The notes under the pieces were generated by a model. The model saw only the letters and a program-made list of their open reading frames with translations, made no database searches and was not told where the DNA came from. From assembly GCF_002865645.1 (NCBI RefSeq), contig NW_020194628.1, forward strand, positions 186,001-250,000: DNA of 64,000 bases, in the 5' to 3' direction. Positions 1 to 11,283 of this stretch are shown here, piece after piece. A program made the position numbers and the translations under genes. The stretch's first letter is position 1, and the number at the start of each line of letters is the position of its first letter. This DNA comes from Hyaloscypha bicolor E. Lineage: Eukaryota > Ascomycota > Leotiomycetes > Helotiales > Hyaloscyphaceae.

Positions 1-837
1 CAAGAGCCTCTGACTGGCGATCTCAGCCAGCTCATCCATACTCTCCTTGTGAGTTTCGTACTACGTGTCTCATGACGTAACTAGTGTCAAATGCTAACCA
101 GGGCACAGGCCGAGGCTCCGCCGCAAGTGATCGACTTGATGGCTGTGGACCAGGTGGACGAGATGACGGAGAAGCTGCCGTCGCATGTTATCACTTCGAT
201 GAAGCATCTGTTCGACAAGCTATACGCAAAGATTACTCCCGAGGCCGAGGATCATCAAATGCACGAATCGGCTCCAGCTTCGGCCCCGTCTTCAGCTCGT
301 GCTTCGATCCGCGGGTCAACAACGCCAGCTCCAGCTTCAGTACGTGGTTCAGTGACGCCGGCTCCTGTTGCCTCAGTTGGTGGTTCAGCGCGTAACTCAG
401 CGACACCAGCTCCTTCTGTGGCTCTGGTTCAAGCCGAAGCTGCTATTGAACCGGGAAATGTCACCCATCAGGATGCGAGCCTCGAACTTATCGAGGAAGC
501 ACCCATTGAGGATGCCATAGTCGAGGATGCAATGATTGAGGAAACAATTGCCGATGCGGCAACTGTTGAACTAAGACAATCTGAAGCATCACCTATCGAG
601 CCAGCACCCCTCAAGGCAGCATCCGTCGAGGCAGAGCCCGTCAAGTGTGTCATATCCGCACCAGTCGAAGTCCAGGCAGAAGCATCGCCAGTCCGCGAGA
701 CAACACCCGCTCCTGTCCAAGTATTGACAGAGACGGAGCCCGAGCCCGAGCCTGAGAAAATGGACGAGGACGTAGTCGAGAACCACGTCGGGCCTCAAGT
801 CCAGGATGAAGACCACGACACGGAGATGCTGCTTTGA
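1..837 (+). CDS. 3' end of an unrecognised protein with RGS/TPAP repeats (partial)
   Basis: The 5' part lies outside the window. Bases 1-48 are open in frame 1. A GTGAGT donor at 49, a GCTAAC branch site at 93 and an AG ending at 108 define a 60-bp intron, and the frame then continues from 109 to the TGA at 835-837. Just after the junction is a helical-looking segment with residues such as VIDLMAVDQVDEM and MKHLFDKLYAKI. It is followed by low-complexity sequence in which a unit like ASVRGSVTPAP is repeated about three to four times, and then by an acidic Glu/Ala/Pro-rich tail. No catalytic motif or membrane segment is visible. I do not recognise the family. The repeat region looks disordered, so a scaffold or regulatory role is only a guess. 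The splice choice is well supported because the alternative acceptor at 101 would break the frame. Confidence 0.7.
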
Positions 838-2222
838 AGCGGCGTTGAATCCCAGCCTTTTTAGACTCCGGACTCAGCTCCGATGGAGCGCATGTTGGAT
901 TCCTTATCACCGAAACTTCCTCGGCAAAAATACCGAGCATTTCTGTACGAGCTTATCAGGTGATTCATATTGGCTCCATCTCATGATGCACGATCGGATT
1001 TGAATCAGCTGATCATTCGATCATAGCTGATTTGGCATGTTCCATTGCGTTATCAATGCCTGCATCACCGACAGAGACCCATGATTCCCCCTTTTCCCTT
1101 TATCACAATCAATCACCCCCACCTGCATGCATCCCCCACAAGAGCACACTGTCCTGTTACCTGTATCATATTTCGGCGTCGGGTGGGCTGATGGGCATTG
1201 CGCAACACCACATACGTTCGTATTCTCGACTGGATACCACACTTCGATTCTCTTCTGAGATTTCTGGGGCTGCGAGCCTGCGATGAGCATAGACAGGGCG
1301 GTAGAGATTGTGAGAGTAAATTGTAGCTGTCGGGATAGACGCGTGGATGGGGAGGGGAGGAGATTGTAGGTTGCTGTTAGACTTGGCATATCTACTCTCC
1401 GGGGAGCTGAGCTGTTGCGAGAGATGAGAAGCAGCGAGAATCAGCAGCAATGGAGATATCTAGACACTTCTTGTGCTTCGCATTCGTGATATGGTGATGC
1501 TTGTGATGAGTTAGTTCAAAGGCTCGAGGCAGGTCCCTCCTCTCCCGGAAACTGCCTACAATGACAACCCCGCCCAAATCCTGGCGCATCTCGAACCTCA
1601 ATATACCACGCGTAGTCGACGCTTGCCAAGTCCTGTCTGTCTTCCCGTCTCAACGACGGAGAATGGTGATTCCCAAATTCAAAACCCTCGGATTTGGATG
1701 AAATGAAGCTGTCGGCCGCTCGGAGATGAGCGCCGATGACATGCACCCGTATCCGGATTCGGACATCCCATCACAGAGGTTCGATCGAGATCAGGGGATG
1801 ATGAGATCAGAGAATTCAAGGAGGGCAGAAATCACGGGAACGGCCAGAATGCTGGGCAGAGATCCATTTTTTTTTTAGAGTTTCGCTCGGCAGCTAGCTA
1901 AGTACAGTACATCACATCGCATCCCAGCCCTCGTTCCTCATCCACTCGACTCCTCGCACTCATCACATCGTGAACCCTCGTCGCATCACGCATTAAAGAG
2001 GTATGTATGCATGTATGGATCGTTTCACTCCCATTCATTCATACACCCATGCTATCCATCCACGCATTTCGCTGTCCAAACACATGAGACTCATTGCAAG
2101 ATGGTATCGCGTGGCATCATATCCCAAGCAAGCAAGCAGCAAAGTCAGTGCTCCCTCATCCAAATCATACTCGAACAAATCCATCCATTCATTCATTCCT
2201 CCTCCGACTTGATACAGACAAA
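838..2222. other. Intergenic stretch, no confident gene
   Basis: This 1.4-kb stretch separates the end of the first gene from the 3' end of the convergent PDS5 gene. It contains one doubtful minus-strand reading frame at 1021-1389, listed separately. The part at 1990-2220 is rich in short CATT/CATC-type repeats and probably includes the PDS5 3' UTR. I see no tRNA or repeat of note. Confidence 0.5.
1021..1389 (-). CDS. Doubtful small Cys-containing protein (122 aa)
   Basis: An open minus-strand frame would encode 122 residues. Residues about 22-40 (LQFTLTISTALSMLIAG) are moderately hydrophobic and could act as an internal signal or anchor. Five cysteines cluster in the second half (NVCGVAQC, VCSCGGC, DC). 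This resembles the composition of small secreted fungal proteins, but the hydrophobic stretch does not start at the N-terminus and there is no clear start context. An overlapping frame beginning at 1450 also looks signal-like (MLLILAASHL), so a spliced gene is possible. No family was recognised. This is a low-confidence candidate. Confidence 0.25.
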   Translation of the reverse strand: MPSLTATYNLLPSPSTRLSRQLQFTLTISTALSMLIAGSQPQKSQKRIEVWYPVENTNVCGVAQCPSAHPTPKYDTGNRTVCSCGGCMQVGVIDCDKGKRGNHGSLSVMQALITQWNMPNQL

Positions 2223-5200
2223 TCATTCCGACTCATCCATGTCAAAGATATCCTTCACCTTACTCTGCTTGCCCTTCCCCTTCCCCTTCGCTGCAGCGGC
2301 CCCTTTCTTCGCCGCAACCTCCTTCGCGGCAGAAATCGGCGTCTTCCCTTTAGCCTTGACAAGCGGGCTCTTTCCCTTCGTCTTCAGAACCTTTGAAGGA
2401 GCCACTTTCGCCTTCGGGGTCGGCGCTTTTCGAGGCGAAGATTTCTTTGGGCTTGATTTCGCAGCCGAGGATCGGGGTTTTGCGTGTCGACCGTTCGATC
2501 GAGGGGGCGTAACGACTTCTTCTTCCTCCTCATCCTCCTCCTCAGGTTCAGGCGTGGCTTCAGGATCAAGCCCAGGCTCAACGTCCACTTCAGGTTCTTC
2601 GGCCTCGGCTTCACGTTCTGGAGATGAAGCTTCCTCCTCATCGTCGGAATCCCGAACTTGAGCCTTCTTGGCGGAAGCAGCGAGCTTCTGCTCCCGCTCA
2701 GCCTCCTCCCCGGAAAGGTATTCCCACTCCGCAACACCGTCCCACATCTCCTCGTCATCTTCGGAATCATCTCTATCCGCATAGCTCTTGCGCGCACTCG
2801 TACCACGGCGGCTGGTTCTGCGCTCTGTCGAGCTCGGGGCCGCGCCGCTGCTGCGTTGCTTCTTTTTCAATGCTTTCGGCGTCTTGGGTTCCTTGGCGGG
2901 CTTCTCCTTCTTCGTGGGTTTAGGCTTTGGCTCCGATTTCACCTTCTTTGCGGGGTGGGCGTCGGGATCCTGGTCGTCGCGGCTGCGTTTTGGTTGTTTT
3001 TGTGCTTTCGGTGGCTGGAGAATGTTAGTAGTGTTCAAGATGGAGAGAGGAGGATACGTACCCGAATCTTTTTGTCTGCATTTCTGACCAGATCATCAAG
3101 AAGGTTATCCATCTCTTCCGGTAGATAATTCTTCTCCGCAATCTCCTGTGCGACTTCATGACTTGGCAATCCGGAAAACAAACCCACAGGCATCCCAACC
3201 TTGGTAGGCCATGTCTGCATACTCCAGCCTTTCTTCTCCTCCCATTTCTTGATCAGTGCTTGGGCAAGATCACTCAACACGTATATATTTTCTGAGTCCG
3301 AACCAGAGAGAGCATCTCGTGCTTGCTTGACTCGTTCTGCATACTTGTAGATCAAAGCCAGATTGTCTTCCGAAGCAACAGTTGTGATATAGTAGAGAAG
3401 ATATCTGCCATGATCCTGAAGCTCCCCAGGGCTCGTGCTATAATCTGGATGATGTGCGAGGAGATGAATGAGACGAGGGAAAACAGATTCAAAGACCTTG
3501 TTCTTGGCATCATGGCAAACCTTGACGCGAGAACGGATCCAGGTCATGATCGAAGTTCGGAAGTCGTTCATCGGTTCAAAAGCAGTCAAGAATATGATAG
3601 TCAAGAAGCGATTTGAAAGCTTGCCCTTGACAATATACTTCTGCAGTTTCTCGATAAAACCTCGACGAACCTCCGGGGTAGCGTCTTGCGCAACAAAAGA
3701 AAGACGGTTGAATTCGACGGGCGAAACAAATTCATCAAACATCTTGTTCGTGCACACCTTCAGCATTTGCTGGGCTGCCAGAAAACGTAATCGCGACTTG
3801 TGGTGAGATGGAGTGTCGGCCTGCTTAGACAATTCGCCATTCTTGACAATCAACGCGTTCAGGAGCTTGTAAACCGGGATAGCAAGCTTCTTGGCCGTCT
3901 CAGGGTCAGTCGTGGTTCTCAGACGATTAACCAGAGTCTTCAATGCCCAACATTTCGCCTGTAACTCCTCGTCTAGCTGTTCATCCGACTGCCAAGCTTC
4001 GTCTTCACCGAATTTTGGTGTTCGTGTCCTCAGGAGAATTTGCTGGGTAGTAATATCGAGAATCTCATCATTCGAATCCTCGGTCGTCTTGGGATCGAGC
4101 AACGTCAATTGACAGATTGTTGCGAGCTTTGTCAAGTAATGATCGCCACCATATTCCCAATTCTGTGTTGCATAGTCGAGCAGATCCTTCGTATGCATCT
4201 CCTTTCGGTCCGTAGACGCCATCAAGATGGAAACGGCATATTTAGCCGCCTTTGGTGGGGTGCCGTACTTCGCGAAACCGAGGAGTGTGGAGACGAATTT
4301 CCGGTCTTTGGGAATCTTGTTTTGGGGGCTTTTGGCAAACGAGGCCAACGCCTTGAGGGTGTCCACGCTCCCCGGCAGGTTCGGCTTCTTTTCGGATGGC
4401 GCTTGCTCCTGAAGAGATTTGCAGAGTTCATTGACACTCGCCTCAAAAATCAGAGGGTGCTTGTCTGAAATTTCCTGCATCACCATATGCGCAGTTGCAC
4501 CCAACTCCTTGTCATCGGTCCGAGCATATTGCAGGATGACGGGTTGATGACTTCTGTTGTAGACGAGGTGAGCAGAACGGTAAATGATGGGAATAAATGT
4601 ATCGAGAAGGCCAGCTGGAGCACCAGCTGCTGACTGAATTCGCTTCTGAAACTCCTTGAAGGCCTTGTAGACGGTGTTGAAGTCGCTGGCAGGAGCGATC
4701 ATAAATCGCAGAAGTTGATAACTTCGTCGGTCATGAAGTTTGGCGTACTTGTGCAAATCGTGAATGCTCCGTAGAGGGTCAGGGAGAAGATCAGCAAACC
4801 ACTTGACGCATGTATCGAGCTTGTTCTTGATACCCTGAGCGTCTTCCTCCATCACGCCTCCATTGAACTCTTCACAGCGCTTGAGGAATTGCTCCAGCAC
4901 TTTCGAGAAGGTCGGTTGCCGACCTTGCAATGCAAAGAAAGCCTTTCGTGACTTTGCGTCGAGGCACTTCACAACAAGCAGAATACGCTCAGTGCGGATC
5001 TTGTCTGCATCAAAAGGTCCGTCGCCATTGACTTGAGAATCTCCATTTGCGGCCTTTCCCTTTGCTTTCGCAGGTGGGTAGCCCAGAGGAATGAGCTGCT
5101 CAAACATGACATGATCCAGAAGAACATTGAGGTCTTTATCATTGGCATAGAATGCATCGAAAATCTTGGTTGGAATGCCACCGAGAGCATCATTGACTGC

Positions 5201-6882
5201 CTCATTACCTGCAGCAATTTCACCCGCAGCAACGCCCCAAATTCTGCCCAGCGTGGTCATGCCTTCGATTCTTACTGCGTGTTTGCGGTCTCGAGCTCGG
5301 TCTGCCAAAGTGCACAGCACCGATCCAGACTTGCTCACGCTTCCGTTCGGAGCAAGCTTGGCAATGACATCTCGAAAGCTGAATTCTCCAACGGCCTTGA
5401 CAGCAGCAAGTCTGACTTTCTCATCAGCGTCGCTCAATTTCTCTCCAAGTCCCTTAACCAGAGCACTCTCCTCGTGAGAACTCAGCCCAATTCCACCTCC
5501 CGAAGTAACCAGAATTCGACCGATGGCGGTTGTCCATCCTGCTCGAATGACTGATGATTTGTCATTCTTTCTTCCCATAAAGCTCTGGTAAACGCCGGGG
5601 TGGGTTTGTGCGAATGACTGAGGAGAGCTCGGAGTCGTAAGGATATTTTCGTTGGCGGGGGGTGGGGAACTGTCATCGAGCTTGGCAGGTGGGTATGCGG
5701 CAGGGTCCATAATCGGAGGAGGGGGTGGCCCAGCAGCTCCAATACCAGAAATGATATCCCCCAACGTCTCGGTAGCTAGAAGCCGAAGCTGAATATTCTC
5801 CGCAGACAGTTCCGCCTCCAATTGAGGTATGACATTCTGTAACACAGGGGCTGAAGCTCTCCACAATTCCCGCAATAACTTGTGAGCCTTCCGGAGCTCA
5901 ATCATATCTGATTCCGTAGGACCAGATGGAACATCTTCATCGTCGGAGTCAGGGGCCACATCGCTCTTCCTCCGGTGGCCGTTCGTCTTTGTTGCGTCGC
6001 CAGAAACATCCATTATCACATCGTTGAAGTACTGACTGATATACCGAGCCATCTTCTCCGGGCAGGCGTTGCAGATTGTTTTGGCCATGTTGTATGCTTC
6101 TGGGAGTTCTTTTAATAAGAGAGTCGACTGCTTCTCGTCCGGCGCTTCTCCCTTCTTGCCACCTCCTGGGGTGCTTGCGCGTAGAAATTGGGCAACAATG
6201 ACGTCCACGGCTTCTGCGGGCAAACTCTGGGCTTCATCGACTAATGTAACAAGAATTTGCGTCATGTTGTATTGCACATCTCGGGAAATCTCTTCGCCTG
6301 TCGAGGACTTGGATGAGCCAGAGATAGTATCGAAGAAATTGGTAAATAGATGAATGATCAATGGATCTGAATTGGGAATATCGCAGAGGAGAACTATGCT
6401 CTTGACTTCGGCAAGAGATACCAAGACGTATTTATGCTGTGTATTGTAGGCGTGTGAGGGGTCAGAGAGAGCAGGTAATGTCGAGGTAATGAAGAGAGTA
6501 AAGATGTCCTGTTCCCAGCGTTAGCTGCGCACTTGCCAAGCTTGATCCGGCATACCTTGAGCTGTGTTGGAGTAAACGGCGCATCTGGGGCACAAATCTT
6601 CAACACATCCACCAAGCAACAAGCTGTAAATGCGCGAACGCCTTTGTCCTTGTGACCCAGGAGGTTCTGCCCCGCAAGTTCCTTCGCGACGTTGGTCAAT
6701 GAGTCCTTGTCCGTTTCTTCTTGGTCCATCTCACGAAGCTCGGTGGCTAGAGTGTCGAGTCGCCGCAGCAGTTCGCCCGTGGGAATGGGCTTGCCTGCGC
6801 GCCATGATAGAGGTTCGTTGAAGACCAACCCGCCGAGTTGTGGCTCCTCGGGCTCTATGTCCGCACCGCGGCGCGGAGCCAT
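2223..6882 (-). CDS. PDS5: Sister-chromatid cohesion protein PDS5 (Spo76/BIMD-type)
   Basis: PDS5 is a HEAT-repeat cohesin-associated factor in the nucleus that regulates cohesin loading, release and acetylation. The model has three exons: 6882-6556, 6508-3062 and 3014-2223, with 47-bp introns at 6555-6509 and 3061-3015. Both introns keep the frame, giving 1,521 aa, normal for fungal PDS5. The N-terminal part carries the conserved blocks LLGHKDKGVRAFTACCLVD, ICAPDAPFT and LVDEAQSLP, typical of the family. The middle is helical repeat sequence. The last 250 residues are disordered, first acidic with many DDEEE tracts and then a Lys/Pro/Ser-rich basic tail ending KDIFDMDESE, the part expected to touch chromatin. 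I chose the ATG at 6880-6882 because the frame upstream of it looks non-coding and MAPRRG is a plausible start. The gene is convergent with the unknown gene on its left and divergent from the 8.2-kb gene. Confidence 0.93.
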
Positions 6883-8200
6883 TTGGAAGGGAGAATGCCA
6901 GTCGCGGAGCTGTAGGTACGAGAAATATCGTCTTTTCCGTGAGAATTGGGCGTATGGGCGTGCGTTGGTCGAGGATTGGAGGAGGTGTTGGGTAGAAAGT
7001 GGTTGGAGTAATCGCGCGTTGCACAAGCGCCGCCATTTTTGGACGCGTTTCCGAGAAAGCTATGATGCGAACACGCTAGCCGACGTCAACTTCAATCATT
7101 CACCTTCGCAACTCTAAATCTGTATCAAGGTTTACTGAAGTCTGTCTATGAAGTCTTCTGCTCTGGTCTGCTTGTCTCCCTGGCCACACTTCAGCGCATT
7201 GCTCTTTGACTCCCCTATGATTGATCCCAAACTCACTTCACCGAGGACTCGGGAGAAATGACTGGAAAGTCCACGCTTATGATAGCAGATTGATTTCAGC
7301 GTGTAATTGACTCTGTCCCATGCATTTGATGTCTTGTCTTTCTTCATCGGTGCTCTCCTTAACAGTCATTGAAAGCATCACAGCTGATGATTGCTGGCCG
7401 TTTCTTGAAGCAAAAGCCCCAGTCATCTCTTCACTGGGCATTTGACCCTTGAAACCGCTGCAAAGCTGTAATTTCTGGTTCTACGATGCTCTCATGAAGA
7501 CCGCTTTGATGTCTCAAAAAGCAGAAATTCCTCCCTCAATGCTGGCTGCCATCGGGTTTGAACCTTCTACTGCCAGGTCACGTGTGCATGCCTTCTTCCA
7601 CTTCCGACCCCTTTGCTCTCCTCGGCGCGATGATTGATGACAGAAGGAAGACTATTGCTGATAGAAATCTAGCTACAAAGATATATTTGGGTTCGTGGTT
7701 CTCTATGTTATTGCTCGAGTTCAACTTTGCTGGTTTGCCCCTTCTCCAGTCATGACTGAACAGGTCCTGCCCCATATTCTCGAAGCTGGAGATGACTGCG
7801 GGAACTCATATTAAAAATGTTCTGTGAGTAGTCCCGGCTAATCGGCAGGCCAGATGGCCTTGAATCTGACTTCGTTGGATATTCACTGTGTGCTGTGCTC
7901 GATAAGATAGGCTAGTAAACAAACAACCAAAATCTTTCCATCCCAACTCCAACTTCTACCACGATCCTTCCCCCACCAACACCTTAAATTGTAAACTACG
8001 CACTCGCGCTTCAATTACATCGTTCGTTGCCGTTTACTCTCGATATCGCATCTCCGAAAACATCAGCCAAGGTTTCCAAGCACCCCCTTTTGATCCCAAC
8101 GCGTCATCATCGCAGCTACTGTCCCTATCTTTTCGAAGGGACATATTGTGTTCAAGAAAAACTTCACCATCATCAATTATAGGTAGAACTCGGTCGCAAG
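6883..8200. promoter_or_regulatory. Divergent intergenic region between PDS5 and the GPI-protein gene
   Basis: About 1.3 kb lies between the two start codons, which point away from each other, so both promoters should sit here. A pyrimidine-rich tract (around 7925-7985) precedes the plus-strand gene, as is common near fungal transcription starts. Short open frames in both directions show no protein-like features. I see no RNA gene. Confidence 0.45.
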
Positions 8201-9298
8201 ATGAAGCTCTCGATTGCAATTAGCTCCTTGGCGGTCTCACTTGGGGTCGTTCAGGGAAGAGTCCTCTTGAATGGCAACATCGAAGTGATGGGAGGACGTG
8301 AAGGTGAGCAGCATCACTCCGGATGGAACATCTTCAGTGTTAATAACCCTCTAGCCATCGACGTTGATGGTCCTATGGTTCACCTTGAGCCTCGCGGCAT
8401 CGCATTCTCCAAGTCGAGCACCGACTGCACTGAATCAACCACCCTTCCCTCGAGTGCGTCCACCAACCAAGGCATTGCCACCGTTCCGAGCTCCACCGAA
8501 ACCAAGACTTTTCCTATCCCATTGAATCCATCTTCGTCCCAAGACATTGCCACTTCCACGACTTCCTATAGTCACTACATCTATCCGTTCCCTGCAGCTA
8601 CATCCACCGGTCACGGCCCTGCTACATTCCCGAGTTCCTCCGAGGATTACAGCAAGACTGATGCCACTCCTTCAAGCAGATCTTCGGGACAAGGAACTGC
8701 AACTCTCTCAAGCTCGACTGAAAGCTGCAGCGAGACATCTACTTCGGGTTTGAGCTCATTCACGGCACAAGATATTGCTACCCGCTCAAGCTCTACCAAG
8801 AGCAGCATCGAGACTTCCCCCTTGCCCCCTGCTTCATCGACCGCACAAAACTTTCTCCCAAGTTCCACTGAGAGCTGCTCCGAGACGTCCACACTTGTTA
8901 GCTACACAAACTCCACCGGATTCCCAACACTTCCTACCCCCGGCTCCAAGCCTCCTGTCTCCTCCCCAGAGAGCGCAAACACCCTCTCCCTGTCAATCAC
9001 CGCAGCTGGCCCATCTATGTACGCCTCGATTCAAACTGCAGCCACCGCTGCCTCAACCGAGACTCAGGTCAACGGTACAGCTACAGTAGAAGGAAGCACG
9101 TACGCAGGTCCTACGCCGCAGCTACCATGGATGGGTTCCGGCCAGAGTGCGCCGCCTATGGGGAGCGTTATGCCATTGGTTATTACTCCATTGCCTGGTG
9201 CTACAAGTTCGGGAAGCCAATCAGTTTTCATGGGTGGTGGGGTTGAGTACAAGGTTGCACTCTTGGCTTCCCTGCTCGCTTTGGCGTTCCGGATCTGA
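8201..9298 (+). CDS. Secreted Ser/Thr-rich, probably GPI-anchored cell-surface protein
   Basis: The 365-aa single-exon product begins with a clear signal peptide (MKLSIAISSLAVSLGVVQG, cleavage probably after VQG). It ends in a hydrophobic stretch (VALLASLLALAF) with almost no tail, preceded by a small-residue region (GATSSGSQ, FMGGG), as in GPI attachment signals. The central 220 residues are Ser/Thr-rich. They contain about six diverged copies of a roughly 20-residue unit of the form QGIAT...SSTE..SETST, so heavy O-mannosylation is likely. No enzyme domain is visible. The whole layout suggests a cell-wall or adhesin-like surface protein. Its exact role is unknown and I did not recognise a named family. 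Confidence 0.75.
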   Translation: MKLSIAISSLAVSLGVVQGRVLLNGNIEVMGGREGEQHHSGWNIFSVNNPLAIDVDGPMVHLEPRGIAFSKSSTDCTESTTLPSSASTNQGIATVPSSTETKTFPIPLNPSSSQDIATSTTSYSHYIYPFPAATSTGHGPATFPSSSEDYSKTDATPSSRSSGQGTATLSSSTESCSETSTSGLSSFTAQDIATRSSSTKSSIETSPLPPASSTAQNFLPSSTESCSETSTLVSYTNSTGFPTLPTPGSKPPVSSPESANTLSLSITAAGPSMYASIQTAATAASTETQVNGTATVEGSTYAGPTPQLPWMGSGQSAPPMGSVMPLVITPLPGATSSGSQSVFMGGGVEYKVALLASLLALAFRI

Positions 9299-9952
9299 GG
9301 TGGCCTTCATGAGCTGAAGGATATTGATGTTAGTTGGGGTTGAACGCTTTCATCGAGAGGGGTCTTTGAAAGGGGCTTCTATTTTTCAAGTTGTTAGGGT
9401 GGAAAGCCTGTTAGAGTCGTGCCATGCAAATATCCTTCCATTTCCTTTTTCCTTATATTATTCCTCCTCATTAAAAGCAGGAGCCATCACCATACATAGA
9501 GATGATGCTCACATAACCAAGAACGAAGTCTAGAGTGCTTTCCTTGAAAGCCGGCTTCCTCCTTTTAGAGAGCTTGGTTGATCGAATCTTCACTTTCCTT
9601 TCCTTTCTTTAATGGATTCAGTCATCGTGTAGAGTAGATAGGATAATGCGAATGCAATCCCCAAATTATGATATCATTCTTCAAACTCAAGCTGTGAGGC
9701 GCCTGATCGCCCTTCCAACCAGGGCAGATCGCCCAATCCAGCCATACCCCACCCAAACCGGTCCTTCTAAATACTAGGTTTCGGAAGCCCGCAGACGAGA
9801 TGCAGAGCAGAATCGTGCTTCCTTTGATTCCTGACATGAGACGCCTGAGCCATGACCCCATAACGCCAGCCCGCAGAATACAGACTGAAAACGCCATCAA
9901 TACATTCTTTCCCATCCTCTATACCCATTTGAAGCAATCAGCCCAGCGATCA
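9299..9952. other. Intergenic, convergent 3' ends
   Basis: This 650-bp gap lies between the 3' ends of the GPI-protein gene (+) and the capping-enzyme gene (-). It probably holds their 3' UTRs. A minus-strand open frame at 9622-9915 lacks protein-like features and was not called. Confidence 0.4.
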
Positions 9953-11283
9953 TCAACCTTTCCCTGGCGGCCCAGGACTCGGCCTTCCACCACCTTGCTC
10001 ATCAGCCTTCCTCTTCGCTCCTTGAACACCATTCGCACTCGACACCCCCACAATAGCCACTCTCTTCCTCTCCATCTCCTTCTTCTCTCGCGCGCTATCC
10101 TCCGCCGCCCTCCTCTTCCACTCATCCCTAATCCCCTTCGCCGCAGCAATCAAATCCTTCTCCGTGACTCTATCCATAATACTCTCAATCACCGCATCCA
10201 CCGTCTTCGTATGATTCGCCGTTTTCTTATCATCCCTGAACCGCATGTACCTCCACCGTTTGTAGGAATCCATGTAGCACTCCACGATCCTGTCGTTCAG
10301 GGGTTGGTTTAGGGACTTTAACGACTCCCATTCGCTAGGCTCGAGGTGCATGATGGCGAAGTAAGGATCTTCATGTCCGTCGCTGGCGAAAACGTGCAGG
10401 TTACAGATGGGCTGGGCATCGTAGTCAGGATACGGTTCTGTGATGCCTTCGGCGCGGTCTTGCTCGTCTGGTTGAATAATGGGGAAGTCGAGGCAGAGGC
10501 GGAAATCGATGGAGTTTTCTGATTCGGGTTTCCATTTCAGGATGTTTTGGTCGGTGCCGTGTTTGTAGTCTGTCATTCTGCAGGTGAAGATCAGGCCGTC
10601 GTTGCCGTGGGGGAGAGAGGGTAGGATCTGCCGGAACATCATCTCGACGGCGTAGGAGAATTGCATGCTTTTTAGCTCGACGATGAAGTGCATGTACTTT
10701 CTTTCTTCTGGATATTGGTTCAGTAGCTGTTTGTAGGGGTCGAATATTCGTTCCTTGAAGTATGCGAGCCGTTTGTCGAGCGTGCGGTTCATGAGGCTGT
10801 TTCCGTCTAAAACCATGCAGTCGAAGACGAGGTATTTGGGTTGTGTAGTGCCATCTGGAAGCTTGTCTACTACGAGCTCCCCGTCGATGAGGGTATTGGT
10901 GTGGAAGCCTTCGACGTCGCGAGGAACAGGGAAATGTAGCCCTCCTTGTGGTATAAACCAATAATCATTACTTCGGTCGATCAGGTAGTGTATTTCTCCT
11001 CCTTGGTCGTCCTGTGTGAGGTATAGCAGATATCGAAAGCCATCGGACTTCTCGCAGACGTAGAAGCTGGAGAGGTTAGCTTGGAAACGAAGGGAGGAGA
11101 GTAGACTCACTCTTGCTTTGTTAACTCTTCCAAATGTCTCCGCGCAAAGCTTACGGGTTGGGCTCCCGGAAAGCTTGTGTTCTTCCTGTCCAGGAGGCAC
11201 GCAACTTCTGTACGCATGTTGAAGAGAAGTTCCCCATCGATCTTGATTCCAGGCGCCTCAATCGAGGCGACTGGACCAGTCAT
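9953..11283 (-). CDS. CEG1: mRNA-capping enzyme subunit alpha (mRNA guanylyltransferase)
   Basis: This nuclear enzyme transfers GMP from GTP to the diphosphate 5' end of nascent Pol II transcripts through a covalent lysyl-GMP intermediate. There are two exons, 11283-11111 and 11066-9953. The 44-bp intron at 11110-11067 splits an Asp codon and yields 428 aa, the usual fungal length. Nucleotidyltransferase motifs appear in order: motif I with the nucleophile Lys in EKSDGFR, motif III LIDGELV, motif IIIa YLVFDCMVLDG, motif IV DGLIF, motif V LKWKPESENSIDF, and an OB-fold with RWRYMRFRDDK. The basic C-terminal tail is low complexity. The start at 11281-11283 gives MTGPVASIEAPG, a plausible leader just before the conserved FPGAQPVSF block. 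A 49-codon upstream reading frame begins at 11514. Confidence 0.93.

Noticed and set aside
7550..7610. Sequence GGGTTTGAACC on the plus strand resembling a tRNA T-loop
   Set aside because: On neither strand do the T-stem, anticodon stem and acceptor stem pair, so no cloverleaf can be drawn.
9622..9915. Minus-strand 97-codon frame downstream of the GPI-protein gene
   Set aside because: It lies in the probable 3' UTR between convergent genes and has no conserved features.
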